DNA of 49,898 nt from Flavobacteriales bacterium (GCA_016780385.1 JADHLY010000009.1:1-49898), one strand, 5' to 3'. Counted from the first letter of the stretch, positions 39,823 through 48,552 are shown. The notes: generated from the sequence alone by a model not told the origin. A program made the numbers and translations.

Positions 39823-40454
39823 TGTCCGGCTCCGCCCTTGGTATCGCAGTAGATGTGGTGGGGAAACGCCACGGTAGGGTATGGGTCCTGCGCAAAGTGA
39901 GCCTGACCCTTGAGCCGGGCGACACCCTCGCCATTTTGGGCGCCAACGGAAGCGGGAAGTCCAGTCTGCTCAGGCTGATGTGCGGTTTTGACCGCCCCAG
40001 CGAAGGCGCCGTGACCTGGCGCACCGGAACACAGGCTTTGGACGCCATGCAGGTACCCATGAACATTGCCTATTGCGCACCGGACCAAGCGTTGCTGGCA
40101 GACCTGACCGTGGGCGAGCACATACAGCTGCACCAAAAACTGCGTCCCGCCCTGCCGGAATCGGATGTACACACCGTATTGGAACTGTCACTGCTTGCTG
40201 CAAAAGGACATGTTCGCGTACGGGACTTGAGCTCTGGCATGCGGCAACGGCTGGCATTGGCGCTCGCCTTTTCGACAGATTGTGCAGCGCTGTTTCTCGA
40301 TGAGCCCACCTCCCACCTCGACCGCGCAGGTAAATCCTGGTATGCCGAGCTGGTTTCAAGCTGGCAGAAGGGCCGGTCCTTGGTGGTGGCTTCGAACCAT
40401 GATCCAGGGGAGTATCCCGGGGTAAAGACCGTGTGGGAATTCCCCGCGTTCTGA
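39822..40454 (+). CDS. ABC transporter ATP-binding protein downstream of lpxA
   Basis: 210 residues, a single nucleotide-binding domain. Walker A is LGANGSGKSSLL at 39-50, the signature is DLSSGMRQRLALALAF, Walker B is ALFLDEPTSHLD, and the switch His is in ASNHDP. The short length and CcmA-like pattern suggest a half-transporter ATPase. No permease gene is adjacent, so the partner must lie elsewhere. Its start overlaps the lpxA stop by one base, implying co-translation with lipid A synthesis. Export of an envelope component is a guess. The T-rich end of the gene (tgatttttttaaatttt after the stop) may mark the operon end. Confidence 0.85.
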   Translation: MSGSALGIAVDVVGKRHGRVWVLRKVSLTLEPGDTLAILGANGSGKSSLLRLMCGFDRPSEGAVTWRTGTQALDAMQVPMNIAYCAPDQALLADLTVGEHIQLHQKLRPALPESDVHTVLELSLLAAKGHVRVRDLSSGMRQRLALALAFSTDCAALFLDEPTSHLDRAGKSWYAELVSSWQKGRSLVVASNHDPGEYPGVKTVWEFPAF

Positions 40455-40583
40455 TTTTTTTAAATTTTAATCCCTTGATTTACTGTGCCTTACGGCGCAA
40501 TCTCGTGCTGTACCCCCCACATTTTGAAACCAAGAAGGAAACCATGCCGTAAAGGGCCTTGAATCCACACAAACCTCTTCAGA

Positions 40584-41891
40584 ATGATTCGCACAATTTC
40601 CCTTACCCTCGCCCTCTTGGGCACCTTCTTCCAGACCGCCTCAGCTGTTACTCCTCAGGAGGAGCTGTGCAAGGTGGAGCAGGACTACATCAACACCGCC
40701 ATCTTTGTTGACGGCAACTTCACCCAGTCTTTCCGGACTTGCAGCAAAGGCGCCATTTCGTATGTCGAGCTGATCGCCGCAGTTGACTTCAACGGAGGCT
40801 ACCTCGACGTGGCCATCCTCGATGACGACTACACCCGCAAGGCCATGACGACGGTGACCGCCGCTAACTACAATGGCACCAGCCTGTTGCTGAGCAACCT
40901 TGCCATTCCGGCTTTGAAAAATGACGGCTTCACGATCATGGTTCGTGCCCATGAAGGCGCTACATGTGTCATTCCTGGCACCGAGGAAGCCCATCAGTTT
41001 GTCGGCGAAGCCCGCCTGAACAACAGCGTGCTCAACAAAAACGCCAAGTTCTCTTCAGGCATTCGCGGCGCAGAGCCCACATTGGATGCTGCCAATGACG
41101 GAAAGAAGTCCGGAATTAGCACCGACGATGTGCCCGCCAACGTCATGAGCCGCTCCGCTTCTGGCTTGGACCTGGCTGTGTCTGGTGACTGCATCATGGC
41201 TCAGCGCGAGTCAAACGGTGTCATCAACGTCAACGGCGGTGGTTTCATGCAAACCTTCACTTCTTGCAACCGCGGACGTGTGGTTGAAATCAAGTTGGCC
41301 ACTCCATTTGTTGCTGCTGGTTTTGACTACGAGTACGCCCTGCTTCACTTCAACGGAGACCTGATCTCTACCGGCACCTTCAACAACGAGAACGTAACCG
41401 ATGGTGAACTCAAACTCACCTTTGATGACGGCAGTGTTCGTAAGGACCAGCGCCTCGCCTTGAAGGTGATGTGCCCTGAAGGCGCCCGCATGGCCATCTT
41501 GGCCAAGGGTGTAAACAACACTGACTTTGGCCGCCTCTACGTAAACGGTCAGGCTGTGCCCTACAATACTGCCATGGCTGCAGGCCTCGAAGTGGCCGCC
41601 GCTGAAGATGTCCAAGCCACCAATGAGGACCGCGCCGAAATTTCTCTGAGCGCCTTCCCCATCCCCTGTGGTGATGTCCTCAACGTCAATATCCGCGGAA
41701 CCTTGCAAGACGGCGCCCTCCTCCAGGTGCTGGATCATCAAGGCATGCCCGTGAAAGCCATCTCACTGACGGCTGGTACGTTGGACCGTCCTGTGCGCTT
41801 CACGGACCTCGGAAACTTGCGCCCAGGCATCTACAGCCTGCGCCTCTTGAGCGGACGCCAAGTGGTATCCATCCGGATCCTCAAAAGCTGA
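40584..41891 (+). CDS. Secreted protein with two related beta domains and a T9SS sorting domain
   Basis: 435 residues. Signal peptide MIRTISLTLALLGTFFQTASA. Two domains follow that look alike, ~25-145 (VDGNFTQSFRTCSKGAISYVEL...LDVAILDDD) and ~205-330 (VNGGGFMQTFTSCNRGRVVEIK...YEYALLHFNGD), each with a conserved Cys-x-[KR]-G turn. About 150-200 is an Asn/Ser/Ala-rich linker. The last ~80 residues form a T9SS type A sorting domain (AFPIPCGDVLNVNI, VLDHQGMPVKAI, LRPGIYSLRLLSGRQVVSIRILKS), so the protein is predicted to cross the outer membrane by T9SS. Function unknown. Upstream 40455-40583 is AT-rich without a clear -7 match. Confidence 0.88.
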   Translation: MIRTISLTLALLGTFFQTASAVTPQEELCKVEQDYINTAIFVDGNFTQSFRTCSKGAISYVELIAAVDFNGGYLDVAILDDDYTRKAMTTVTAANYNGTSLLLSNLAIPALKNDGFTIMVRAHEGATCVIPGTEEAHQFVGEARLNNSVLNKNAKFSSGIRGAEPTLDAANDGKKSGISTDDVPANVMSRSASGLDLAVSGDCIMAQRESNGVINVNGGGFMQTFTSCNRGRVVEIKLATPFVAAGFDYEYALLHFNGDLISTGTFNNENVTDGELKLTFDDGSVRKDQRLALKVMCPEGARMAILAKGVNNTDFGRLYVNGQAVPYNTAMAAGLEVAAAEDVQATNEDRAEISLSAFPIPCGDVLNVNIRGTLQDGALLQVLDHQGMPVKAISLTAGTLDRPVRFTDLGNLRPGIYSLRLLSGRQVVSIRILKS

Positions 41892-41910
41892 ACCTCATTC
41901 TGAACGCTTC

Positions 41911-41946
41911 AAAAAAGGCGGTCTTCTTCGGAAGGCTGCCTTTTTT
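41911..41946. terminator. Bidirectional intrinsic terminator, UUCG loop
   Basis: A 16-bp stem (two G-T pairs; 41911-41926 with 41931-41946) closed by TTCG and flanked by A6 and T6 runs. It lies between the T9SS protein gene and the converging DUF4301 gene and can serve both. Confidence 0.92.
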
Positions 41947-41950
41947 GCTG

Positions 41951-43372
41951 TTAGGCCTTGTGCTCCGGACGCAGGAGATCAAATACGGTCTTGACAGGAG
42001 CAAACGTGTGGGATGGCACCTCTACAAACAGGGTGTTCCATCGGCCCATGGCCCCATTCCACAGCCCTGGATGCTCCAACCCCACCAAGGGCCGGCCACC
42101 ATATGACTTGGAGACCAGGAAATCTCGCCGATGATCGACGAACCGATCCAAATCGTACGGGGTGCCGTCGGCGCGGTGCAGCACGCACACCAAGTCCACG
42201 GGATTGAAATGGGTCGCCCCAGCGATGCAATTGCCGATTCTGGGGTCACCCAGGTCCATTTCTGCAGATTCTACAATCTGAGCCCGCAAGGTGCCCTCAT
42301 CATCCCGGAGCCAAAAAGGGCCTCCACCCGGCTCTCCTTCATTGCGCACCATGCCGGCGACCAACAAAGGGCGATCCAATGCGTCGCGCAGGGCCTGCTC
42401 GCCCACGACCCGGGATTCGCCGGGGTAGCTCATGCCCCTACCGAGCCACATTTCTGCCAGTCGGGTATTGCCCGCTGACAGTGCCTCCAGGGCTTCCGTC
42501 CTCGATTCCTTGAGCTCGGCTGCCAAACCCAATAACGCTTTGCGCCAGGGCAATACCTTATCATGGGCTGTTGTGGGGCGCACATTGTCGATGTTTTTGA
42601 TGCTCAGCAAGGCACCCGGATGGGCCTGCGCGAGATCACACATGTTGCGGAGCAGCGCTCCGTGGCCGCCAGGCCTGAACAGCGGTGTACCATCTTCCTT
42701 GAGGAAGGGCTTTCCTTGACTGCCCATGGCCATGGCATCTGTGGCGGGATGTTGCACTGAAGTCGTGACTTCCACACCGAGGTCATCGGCCCATTGCTCA
42801 AGCCGTTGTGCCCAATGTTCCCGGCCCGAGTCGGGCAAGGTGAAGTGCACTTTTGGAGACTCCGCGTGTGGCAGGGTGGCCTTCCATTCGTGCATGTGCT
42901 CTTCAAACGCCGTTCGGGCAACCAATCCGTACATGTGAAAAGGCAGCCCTCCCTTCGGCTGGGTCGGCAACGCGAGCCGTTCCATGATCGCTTCCAAGCG
43001 TTCCTCAATGGTGTCGCAACGACCCGAAGACTCCGCCACACTCCGAAACGGGAAGGCGTCCCAACTCGCATCAAATTGGCTCACCGCCTCCCGGTTGCCG
43101 GAGGCGAGGGGTTTGAACATGCGGCTGGCCGCTCCGCTGGCCGGCACAAAACGCACGGCTTCTTGGCTGCTGAGCTGGGCACCGCGCTCCGCGAGTCGGT
43201 CCATCGCCTTGCCAGAAAGTGTCTTGATGCCTTGGCCGCGTTGGCACGCTGCTTCTGGCTGACAATGGGAAGGCCCTTGTTGAAGCCGCGCCCACTGCCT
43301 GTTCAATTCTTCCTCTGAAATGCCATGCTCTTGGGCAGCAGCAACAAATTCAGGAGGAAGGGTAGAAGGCAT
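41951..43372 (-). CDS. DUF4301-family protein
   Basis: 473 residues from the ATG at 43372, chosen because TATTTTTG-CACC precedes it; the frame extends six codons further to 43390. I recognise the overall pattern of the Bacteroidota DUF4301 family: VRFVPASGAASRMFKPL near residue 75, KGGLPFHMYGLVARTAFEEH, GHGALLRNM, SIKNIDNVRP, EPGGGPFWLRDDEG and SKSYGGRPLVGLEHPGLWNGAMGRWNT. The GxASRMFK-like and FRPGGHGALL stretches resemble nucleotidyltransferase/NDP-sugar pyrophosphorylase-type loops, and that resemblance is all that suggests a role. It has no signal peptide and is presumably cytoplasmic. It lies downstream of the HPt gene on the same strand. Confidence 0.8.
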   Translation of the reverse strand: MPSTLPPEFVAAAQEHGISEEELNRQWARLQQGPSHCQPEAACQRGQGIKTLSGKAMDRLAERGAQLSSQEAVRFVPASGAASRMFKPLASGNREAVSQFDASWDAFPFRSVAESSGRCDTIEERLEAIMERLALPTQPKGGLPFHMYGLVARTAFEEHMHEWKATLPHAESPKVHFTLPDSGREHWAQRLEQWADDLGVEVTTSVQHPATDAMAMGSQGKPFLKEDGTPLFRPGGHGALLRNMCDLAQAHPGALLSIKNIDNVRPTTAHDKVLPWRKALLGLAAELKESRTEALEALSAGNTRLAEMWLGRGMSYPGESRVVGEQALRDALDRPLLVAGMVRNEGEPGGGPFWLRDDEGTLRAQIVESAEMDLGDPRIGNCIAGATHFNPVDLVCVLHRADGTPYDLDRFVDHRRDFLVSKSYGGRPLVGLEHPGLWNGAMGRWNTLFVEVPSHTFAPVKTVFDLLRPEHKA

Positions 43373-43376
43373 GGTG

Positions 43377-43384
43377 CAAAAATA
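43377..43384 (-). promoter_or_regulatory. -7 element TATTTTTG, four bases before the DUF4301 gene
   Basis: An exact TAnnTTTG match on the minus strand, followed by CACC and ATG, the clearest of the leaderless-type sites. Confidence 0.65.
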
Positions 43385-43425
43385 CCCCAAGCACTCGGCC
43401 TCACGACACCTACAGCTGAAATGGC

Positions 43426-43854
43426 TTAGGCCCGCCGATGCAATCGCCGGCTCGGGCGGAGGCGTTCAGAATCGGCGTCAGCACTGGTGCGAGCCTGATG
43501 CATGCCTTGTCGTTCGCGGTCTGCGCGTAAGGCTTGCAGTGCGGACTCCAAGCGGAGCGCGGCCCGCTCCAAGAGCGGGGCGAGAATGTCAGCCGAGCCG
43601 CCCGATCGCGAGGCCTGTTCAATCGCCAAGACATCTTCCAGCAGTGGCTGCATGCCCAGCATGCCCACACTGCTTTTGGCCTTGTGCGCGAGTGGGTGCA
43701 GTTCGCTCCACTTGTCCTCTTGGCCCAGCCGGGCCATGGCGGCGAAATACCGCGGCACCTCAACCTCGAAAATATCGAGGATGCGCAAGACCATGGCTTC
43801 ATTGCCTTGGAACACCTGCTTGAGGTAATCGAGGTTGTACTGTTTCGCGGACAT
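43426..43854 (-). CDS. Stand-alone histidine phosphotransfer (HPt) domain protein
   Basis: 142 residues. The HPt four-helix bundle has its phospho-accepting His57 in LHPLAHKAKSSVGMLGM, the classical HxxKxSxxxxG pattern. It would relay phosphoryl groups between a hybrid sensor kinase and a response regulator. No kinase or regulator is in the window, so it is an orphan. Residues ~110-142 are an extra, Arg-rich, poorly structured tail (SERLRPSRRLHRRA). It is divergent from galE with a 74-base gap and lies upstream of the DUF4301 gene. HPt assignment is firm; partners are unknown. Confidence 0.88.
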   Translation of the reverse strand: MSAKQYNLDYLKQVFQGNEAMVLRILDIFEVEVPRYFAAMARLGQEDKWSELHPLAHKAKSSVGMLGMQPLLEDVLAIEQASRSGGSADILAPLLERAALRLESALQALRADRERQGMHQARTSADADSERLRPSRRLHRRA

Positions 43855-43916
43855 ATTGGAACCGGTCGGATCTGCTCCGACCCTGCCTCTACGTCTGCGG
43901 GCCCTGAAAGGTTACC

Positions 43917-43924
43917 GATATTTG
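43917..43924 (+). promoter_or_regulatory. -7 element GATATTTG, four bases before galE
   Basis: One mismatch to TAnnTTTG, followed by CAGC and ATG, matching the spacing seen at other start codons. Confidence 0.45.
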
Positions 43925-43928
43925 CAGC

Positions 43929-44957
43929 ATGTCATCCACGCCCCACTCTCCGCGCATCCTCGTCACCGGTGGTGCCGGCTTCATAGGATCCCATACGGTG
44001 CTCGCATTGGCAGAGGCCGGCTATGCGCCCGTGATTGTGGACGACTTGCGCAACAGCCGCTCCGAGGTGCTCGATGGCCTCGAACGCATCATGGGCCACC
44101 GCGTGGAGTTTCACGGTGTAGACTGCGGAGACCGGTCGGGAATGGCAGCTGTCTTTGCCCAGCCTGTGCATGGCGCCATTCACTTTGCCGCAGACAAGGC
44201 CGTGGGTGAAAGTGTCGCCTCGCCAGAGCAGTACTTCTCCAACAACATCGGTGCCACGGCCAACCTCACGGCCATGCTGCGCGAAGCAGGAGTGCAACAC
44301 CTGGTGTTCAGCTCCTCGTGCACGGTCTATGGCGAAACCGAAACTTTGCCCGTCGCAGAGTCAGCACCCGTCCAGCCGGCGGCTTCGCCTTATGGCTACA
44401 CCAAACAGGCCTGCGAGCATTTGCTCAGATACAGCCACAGTGCAGCGGACGGTGCCTTGGGTGTTGCCCTGCTCAGGTACTTCAACCCCATCGGCGCCCA
44501 TCCCTCCGCTGAAATTGGTGAGTTGCCCATCGGCACCCCAGCTAACCTCGTGCCCTTCCTGACTCAAAGCGTGGCGGGATTGCGCCCTGCGTTGACCGTA
44601 TTTGGAGATGACTATCCCACACCAGACGGCACCTGCATCCGAGACTACCTTCACGTGTGTGACCTCGCTGAAGCCCATGTCGCGGCCCTACAATGGCTCG
44701 AAAAGAGCGCCGGAGCGCTGGAGGCCTTCAATCTGGGGACCGGACAAGGCAGCAGCGTCAAAGAAGTGATTGCGGCTTTCGAAGCGGCGACCGGCATGCC
44801 GGTCCCCCATCAATTCGGAGACCGCAGGCCGGGAGATGTCACCGCCATCTATGCCGATGCCGCCAAAGCGGCTGAGCTTTTGGGATGGCGCACCCAGCGT
44901 TCGCTGCAGACCTGTCTGGCCGATGCTTGGCGGTGGCAGCAAAAGCTGTCGGCTTAG
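43929..44957 (+). CDS. galE: UDP-glucose 4-epimerase
   Basis: 342 residues. Interconverts UDP-glucose and UDP-galactose (possibly the GlcNAc forms) using bound NAD+. The NAD motif is VTGGAGFIGSHTVLAL. The catalytic Tyr155 and Lys159 are in YGYTK, with the preceding SSSCTVYGETE carrying the Ser/Thr. RYFNPIGAHPSAEIGE, DGTCIRDYLHVCDLAEAH and NLGTGQGSSVKEVI are GalE signatures, and HFAADKAVGESV fits true GalE. It supplies precursors for envelope polysaccharide, and its start has a promoter element four bases upstream. It converges with the PAP2-like gene with three bases between. Confidence 0.96.
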   Translation: MSSTPHSPRILVTGGAGFIGSHTVLALAEAGYAPVIVDDLRNSRSEVLDGLERIMGHRVEFHGVDCGDRSGMAAVFAQPVHGAIHFAADKAVGESVASPEQYFSNNIGATANLTAMLREAGVQHLVFSSSCTVYGETETLPVAESAPVQPAASPYGYTKQACEHLLRYSHSAADGALGVALLRYFNPIGAHPSAEIGELPIGTPANLVPFLTQSVAGLRPALTVFGDDYPTPDGTCIRDYLHVCDLAEAHVAALQWLEKSAGALEAFNLGTGQGSSVKEVIAAFEAATGMPVPHQFGDRRPGDVTAIYADAAKAAELLGWRTQRSLQTCLADAWRWQQKLSA

Positions 44958-44960
44958 CGC

Positions 44961-45575
44961 CTAGAGTACGACCCCCAATTCCACAACGCTCCGCACTACG
45001 GCATAACCCAGAAGAAACCCAAGGGCCAGCTCACCGGGGGTATGCACACCCAATCGCATGCGGGACCAGCCCACTGTGCCTGCCACGGCAAAACCGATGG
45101 GCAAAAAGTCGGCCATTCCGAGCCCGTGGAGCAAATCAAAAGACCACCACGCCCCCAAGGCGCCGCCTTGGGCAAGCAGGTGCATGCTCACCTTGATCCA
45201 GCGGGTCATCAACATCGCCAGAGCCAAGGCGAGTATCATCGCAAAAATGAGCGACAACACCTCCTTCGGCAGGAAGACCCCAGGTCTCGTCAACGCGTAG
45301 TAGCCCAGCAATTGATAGAACATCACCACCAAAAAGGGCACCCAGCGTTCTTGTCGCTGTGAAGCTTCGAGGTCACTCAATGCGCCGCGCCGGTGCAATA
45401 CATACAGGGAAATGGCCGGCGCGATGGCGTTGATGAGCAGTATGGACAGCACGTAGACCATCATGGCCGGCTGCAACCTGAGCCAAGGGTCCACGGACCA
45501 CAGCAGGAGAAACACAATGAGCGGCATCCACAATGGATGCAACACGTAAGAAATCACCAAGGCCAGGCTGCGCAT
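44961..45575 (-). CDS. PAP2-like integral membrane protein downstream of rpoN
   Basis: 204 residues, about six membrane helices (LVISYVLHPLWMPLIVFLLLW, MMVYVLSILLINAIAPAISL, WVPFLVVMFYQLLGYYAL, VLSLIFAMILALALAMLM and others). The pattern KVSMHLLAQGGA followed by SRMRLGVHTPGELALGFLLG corresponds to the second and third motifs of PAP2-type phosphatases (SxxH and SRxxxxxHxxxxxxxG), with a Ser-Met-His in the middle motif. First-motif residues (K-x6-RP) are not obvious, so activity is uncertain. It begins one base inside the rpoN stop and belongs to the asnS-rpoN transcript. A lipid or undecaprenyl phosphate substrate would be an inference. Confidence 0.8.
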   Translation of the reverse strand: MRSLALVISYVLHPLWMPLIVFLLLWSVDPWLRLQPAMMVYVLSILLINAIAPAISLYVLHRRGALSDLEASQRQERWVPFLVVMFYQLLGYYALTRPGVFLPKEVLSLIFAMILALALAMLMTRWIKVSMHLLAQGGALGAWWSFDLLHGLGMADFLPIGFAVAGTVGWSRMRLGVHTPGELALGFLLGYAVVRSVVELGVVL

Positions 45576-47029
45576 CAGAGTTCCTTCCGCAGGCGTGCAA
45601 CGGGTATGCCCAGCTGTTCCCGATACTTGGCCACGGTTCTTCGGGCGATGCGGTATCCCTTTTCCTGGAGCACATTCATCAGCTTTTCGTCACTGAGCGG
45701 CTTGCGCTTGTCCTCGGCCTCTACGGCCTCTTCCAGGATTTTCTTGACTTCTCGGGTGGACACCTCCTCTCCACTTTCGGTGGTCAGAGACTCGCTGAAC
45801 AGCGACTTGAGCAAGAAAGTACCATAAGGGGTCTGGACGTACTTGGAGTTGGCCACCCGAGAGACGGTACTGATGTCCATGTTGATGCGCTCAGCCACAT
45901 CCTTGAGGATCATGGGCTTCAAATCCGTCTCGTCGCCGGTCAAGAAGTAAGCCTCTTGAATCTGAAGGATGGCCTGCATGGTCACCCGCAATGTGTTCTG
46001 ACGCTGTTTGATCGCATCGATGAACCACTTTGCGGCATCGACCTTGCGCTTGACAAACGTGATGGCCTCCTTCTGGGCACGGTCGGGGTCCTTGGCCGCA
46101 GCGTAGCCTTGCATCATCTCCTGGTAGTCTTGGGAAACCTTGAGCTCGGGGGCGTTCCGGCCATTGATTTGGAGGCGCAGCTCATCCCCTTCCACGGAGA
46201 CGTGAAAATCAGGGACCACCGCTTGGATGGGACGGGCGTTGTCCGAACCGGAATTGCCGGGTTTGGGGTTGAGCCGCGTGATTTCAGCCACAGCCGCCCT
46301 GAGGGCGTCCTCTCCCACTTCAAATCGCGCCACCAGTTTATCGTAGTGCTTCTTGGTGAAGGCGTCAAACTGCTCTTCCAGAATGCGGCGGGCGAGGCGC
46401 AGCGCAGGCGTTCCATCGGCATCCTGCCCCTCCAGTTTTCGGTCGATTTGCAGCAGCAGACACTCCCGAAGGTCTCGGGCCCCAACGCCTGCCGGATCCA
46501 ATTGGTGCACCATCTCCAATACCGCTTCGAGTTCTTCCTCACTCACTTCCACCCCTTGGCCGAAGGCCAGATCCGAGGAGATGGCATAAAGGTCGCGCCG
46601 CAGATAACCAGCCTCGTCGAGGTTACCGATGAGAAAAGTGGCCAGCATGCGCTGGCGGTCTGAAACGGGCCGCAAGCCTACCTGTGCAATCAGCCGGTCC
46701 GAAAAAGTCTCACCAGCACCGAATGCCGTCTCGCGGTCCTCGTGCTCGGCGTGGTTGTTGACGGCGTACTTGTACCCCGGTGTCGGGTCATCCAAATAGG
46801 CGTCAAAATCGAAGTCTTCCCGGGTTTCACCCCGGTCATCGTCAAGACCGTCTGCGCTGTCCACATTGGCCTCCTCATCGCGGCCTTCCTCCAGCGCCGG
46901 ATTGGCCTCCAATTCTTCTTTGATCCTCGCCTCCAGCTCCAAAGTGGGCACCTGCAACAGCTTCATCAACTGAATCTGCTGGGGACTCAGCTTCTGTTGC
47001 AGCTTTTGTTGGAGGCTTTGCTTGAGCAT
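45575..47029 (-). CDS. rpoN: RNA polymerase sigma-54 factor
   Basis: 484 residues. Sigma-54 directs RNA polymerase to -24/-12 promoters and needs an AAA+ activator. Region I (MLKQSLQQKLQQKLSPQQIQLMKLLQVPTLELEARI) is Gln-rich as expected. An acidic region II follows (~45-110, EGRDEEANVDSADGLDDDRGE). The core-binding and HTH parts come next (RINMDISTVSRVANSKYVQTPYG). The RpoN box ARRTVAKYREQLGIPVARLRK closes the protein. The start at 47029 gives the family N-terminus; an ATG at 47053 would add eight residues. It lies 35 bases after asnS. Its activator is not in the window. Confidence 0.97.
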   Translation of the reverse strand: MLKQSLQQKLQQKLSPQQIQLMKLLQVPTLELEARIKEELEANPALEEGRDEEANVDSADGLDDDRGETREDFDFDAYLDDPTPGYKYAVNNHAEHEDRETAFGAGETFSDRLIAQVGLRPVSDRQRMLATFLIGNLDEAGYLRRDLYAISSDLAFGQGVEVSEEELEAVLEMVHQLDPAGVGARDLRECLLLQIDRKLEGQDADGTPALRLARRILEEQFDAFTKKHYDKLVARFEVGEDALRAAVAEITRLNPKPGNSGSDNARPIQAVVPDFHVSVEGDELRLQINGRNAPELKVSQDYQEMMQGYAAAKDPDRAQKEAITFVKRKVDAAKWFIDAIKQRQNTLRVTMQAILQIQEAYFLTGDETDLKPMILKDVAERINMDISTVSRVANSKYVQTPYGTFLLKSLFSESLTTESGEEVSTREVKKILEEAVEAEDKRKPLSDEKLMNVLQEKGYRIARRTVAKYREQLGIPVARLRKEL

Positions 47030-47064
47030 GTGATAAGATAACGCCCGAGGCACCGATGCAGTAC

Positions 47065-48495
47065 TCAGAATTCTGCGTTCAGCGGTGTTCGGGGAAATGG
47101 AATCACATCTCGGATGTTGGTCATGCCAGTGGCAAACATCACAAGGCGCTCAAATCCAAGGCCAAAACCCGCGTGGGGTGCCGTGCCGAAGCGGCGCGTG
47201 TCGAGGTACCACCACACGTGGTCTTCCGGGATATTGAAGTCCGCGCATTTCTGCTGCAGCATCTCCAACCGCTCCTCACGTTGGCTGCCGCCGACGAGTT
47301 CGCCGATGCCGGGCACCAATACGTCCATGGCCGCCACGGTCTTGCCGTCGTCGTTGGCCCGCATGTAGAAGGCCTTGATTCCGGCGGGATAATCGGTGAG
47401 GATAACCGGCTGCTTGAACTTCTTCTCGACGAGCCAGCGCTCGTGTTCGCTCTGCAGGTCAATGCCCCACTCCACGGGATACTTGAACTTCTTCTTTTTG
47501 AATGGCTTGGAGTTTCTCAGGAGATCAATCGCCTCCGTGTAGGTGATCCGGATGAAGGGGTTCTCGGTGACGAATTTGAGCCTTTCGATGAGGCCCATTT
47601 CGTTGCGCTGGTCAGCGGGCATTTGCTTTTCGGCATCGGCTTCGCGTTTGGCGAGAAAGGCCAACTCCGCGGGGTAGCGCTCCAAGATGCGCTGAAGGAC
47701 GAAGCGCAAACAATCCTCCGCCAGGTCCATGTTGTCATTGAGGTCGTTGAACGCCACTTCCGGCTCGATCATCCAGAACTCGGCCAAATGGCGGGAAGTG
47801 TTGCTGTTTTCGGCGCGAAACGTAGGACCAAAGGTGTACACCTTGCCAAGTGCCATGGCCCCCAACTCAGCTTCCAGCTGGCCACTGACGGTCAGGTTGG
47901 TTGGTTTTCCAAAGAAGTCGGCGCCATGGTCTACCGCGCCATCCTCTGTGCGCGGAACGTTTTCGAGATCCAGCGTCGTCACTTGGAACATTTCGCCGGC
48001 GCCTTCTGCATCACTGCCGGTGACAATGGGCGTATGCAGCATATTGAAGCCCTCCTGATTGAAGTACTCGTGGATGGCATACTGAAGGCCGTGTCGCAAA
48101 CGGAACACGGCATTGAAGGTGCTGGTGCGGAAACGGAGGTGCGCCTTCTCGCGCAGGAACTCCATGGTATGCCGCTTCATCTGAATCGGATACACCTCGG
48201 GGTCGGCATCCCCCAGTACATCGAGCGCACTCACCTCGATCTCTGTGGCTTGGCCCTGTCCCTGGCTCTCGATGAGCCTGCCGGTGGCGGTGATGGCCGC
48301 TCCCGTGGTCAGCCGCTTGCGCAGGGCTTCATCGGTGTTGTCGCGGTCCAGTACCAACTGCAGATTGGTGAGGCTCGATCCGTCGTTGATGGACAAGAAC
48401 TGGTCGTTGCGAAAAGTCCGCACCCAACCGCATATGGTCACTTCGTGGCCGACAAGGGTGGTGTCGAGCAATTGAGAAATTGTGTGGCGCTTCAC
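47065..48495 (-). CDS. asnS: Asparaginyl-tRNA synthetase
   Basis: 476 residues. Class IIb synthetase. The N-terminal OB fold (~1-115) binds the anticodon: VTICGWVRTFRNDQFLSINDG. The catalytic core has motif 1 near FRLRHGLQYAIHEYFNQEGFNMLHTPI, motif 2 in FGPTFRAENSNTSRHLAEFWMIEPE and motif 3 in HAGFGLGFERLVMFATG. SNTSRHLAEFWMIEPE is the Asn-type sequence and distinguishes it from AspRS. The start is GTG at 48495 (VKRHTISQLL), which matches where the family begins; a frame from TTG at 48555 would add 20 unrelated residues. The upstream promoter element at 48553-48560 gives a leader of about 50 bases. Confidence 0.95.
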   Translation of the reverse strand: MKRHTISQLLDTTLVGHEVTICGWVRTFRNDQFLSINDGSSLTNLQLVLDRDNTDEALRKRLTTGAAITATGRLIESQGQGQATEIEVSALDVLGDADPEVYPIQMKRHTMEFLREKAHLRFRTSTFNAVFRLRHGLQYAIHEYFNQEGFNMLHTPIVTGSDAEGAGEMFQVTTLDLENVPRTEDGAVDHGADFFGKPTNLTVSGQLEAELGAMALGKVYTFGPTFRAENSNTSRHLAEFWMIEPEVAFNDLNDNMDLAEDCLRFVLQRILERYPAELAFLAKREADAEKQMPADQRNEMGLIERLKFVTENPFIRITYTEAIDLLRNSKPFKKKKFKYPVEWGIDLQSEHERWLVEKKFKQPVILTDYPAGIKAFYMRANDDGKTVAAMDVLVPGIGELVGGSQREERLEMLQQKCADFNIPEDHVWWYLDTRRFGTAPHAGFGLGFERLVMFATGMTNIRDVIPFPRTPLNAEF

Positions 48496-48552
48496 GTTGT
48501 CGTCTTTTGAAGAAGGGCAATCACTGTGCCCGGAATCGTTCCGAGCACCTTG

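Noticed and set aside
40543-40551. Minimal open frame ATG CCG TAA upstream of the T9SS protein gene, after AAGGAAACC
   Set aside because: A two-codon frame is expected by chance; no hairpin or attenuator architecture is visible around it.
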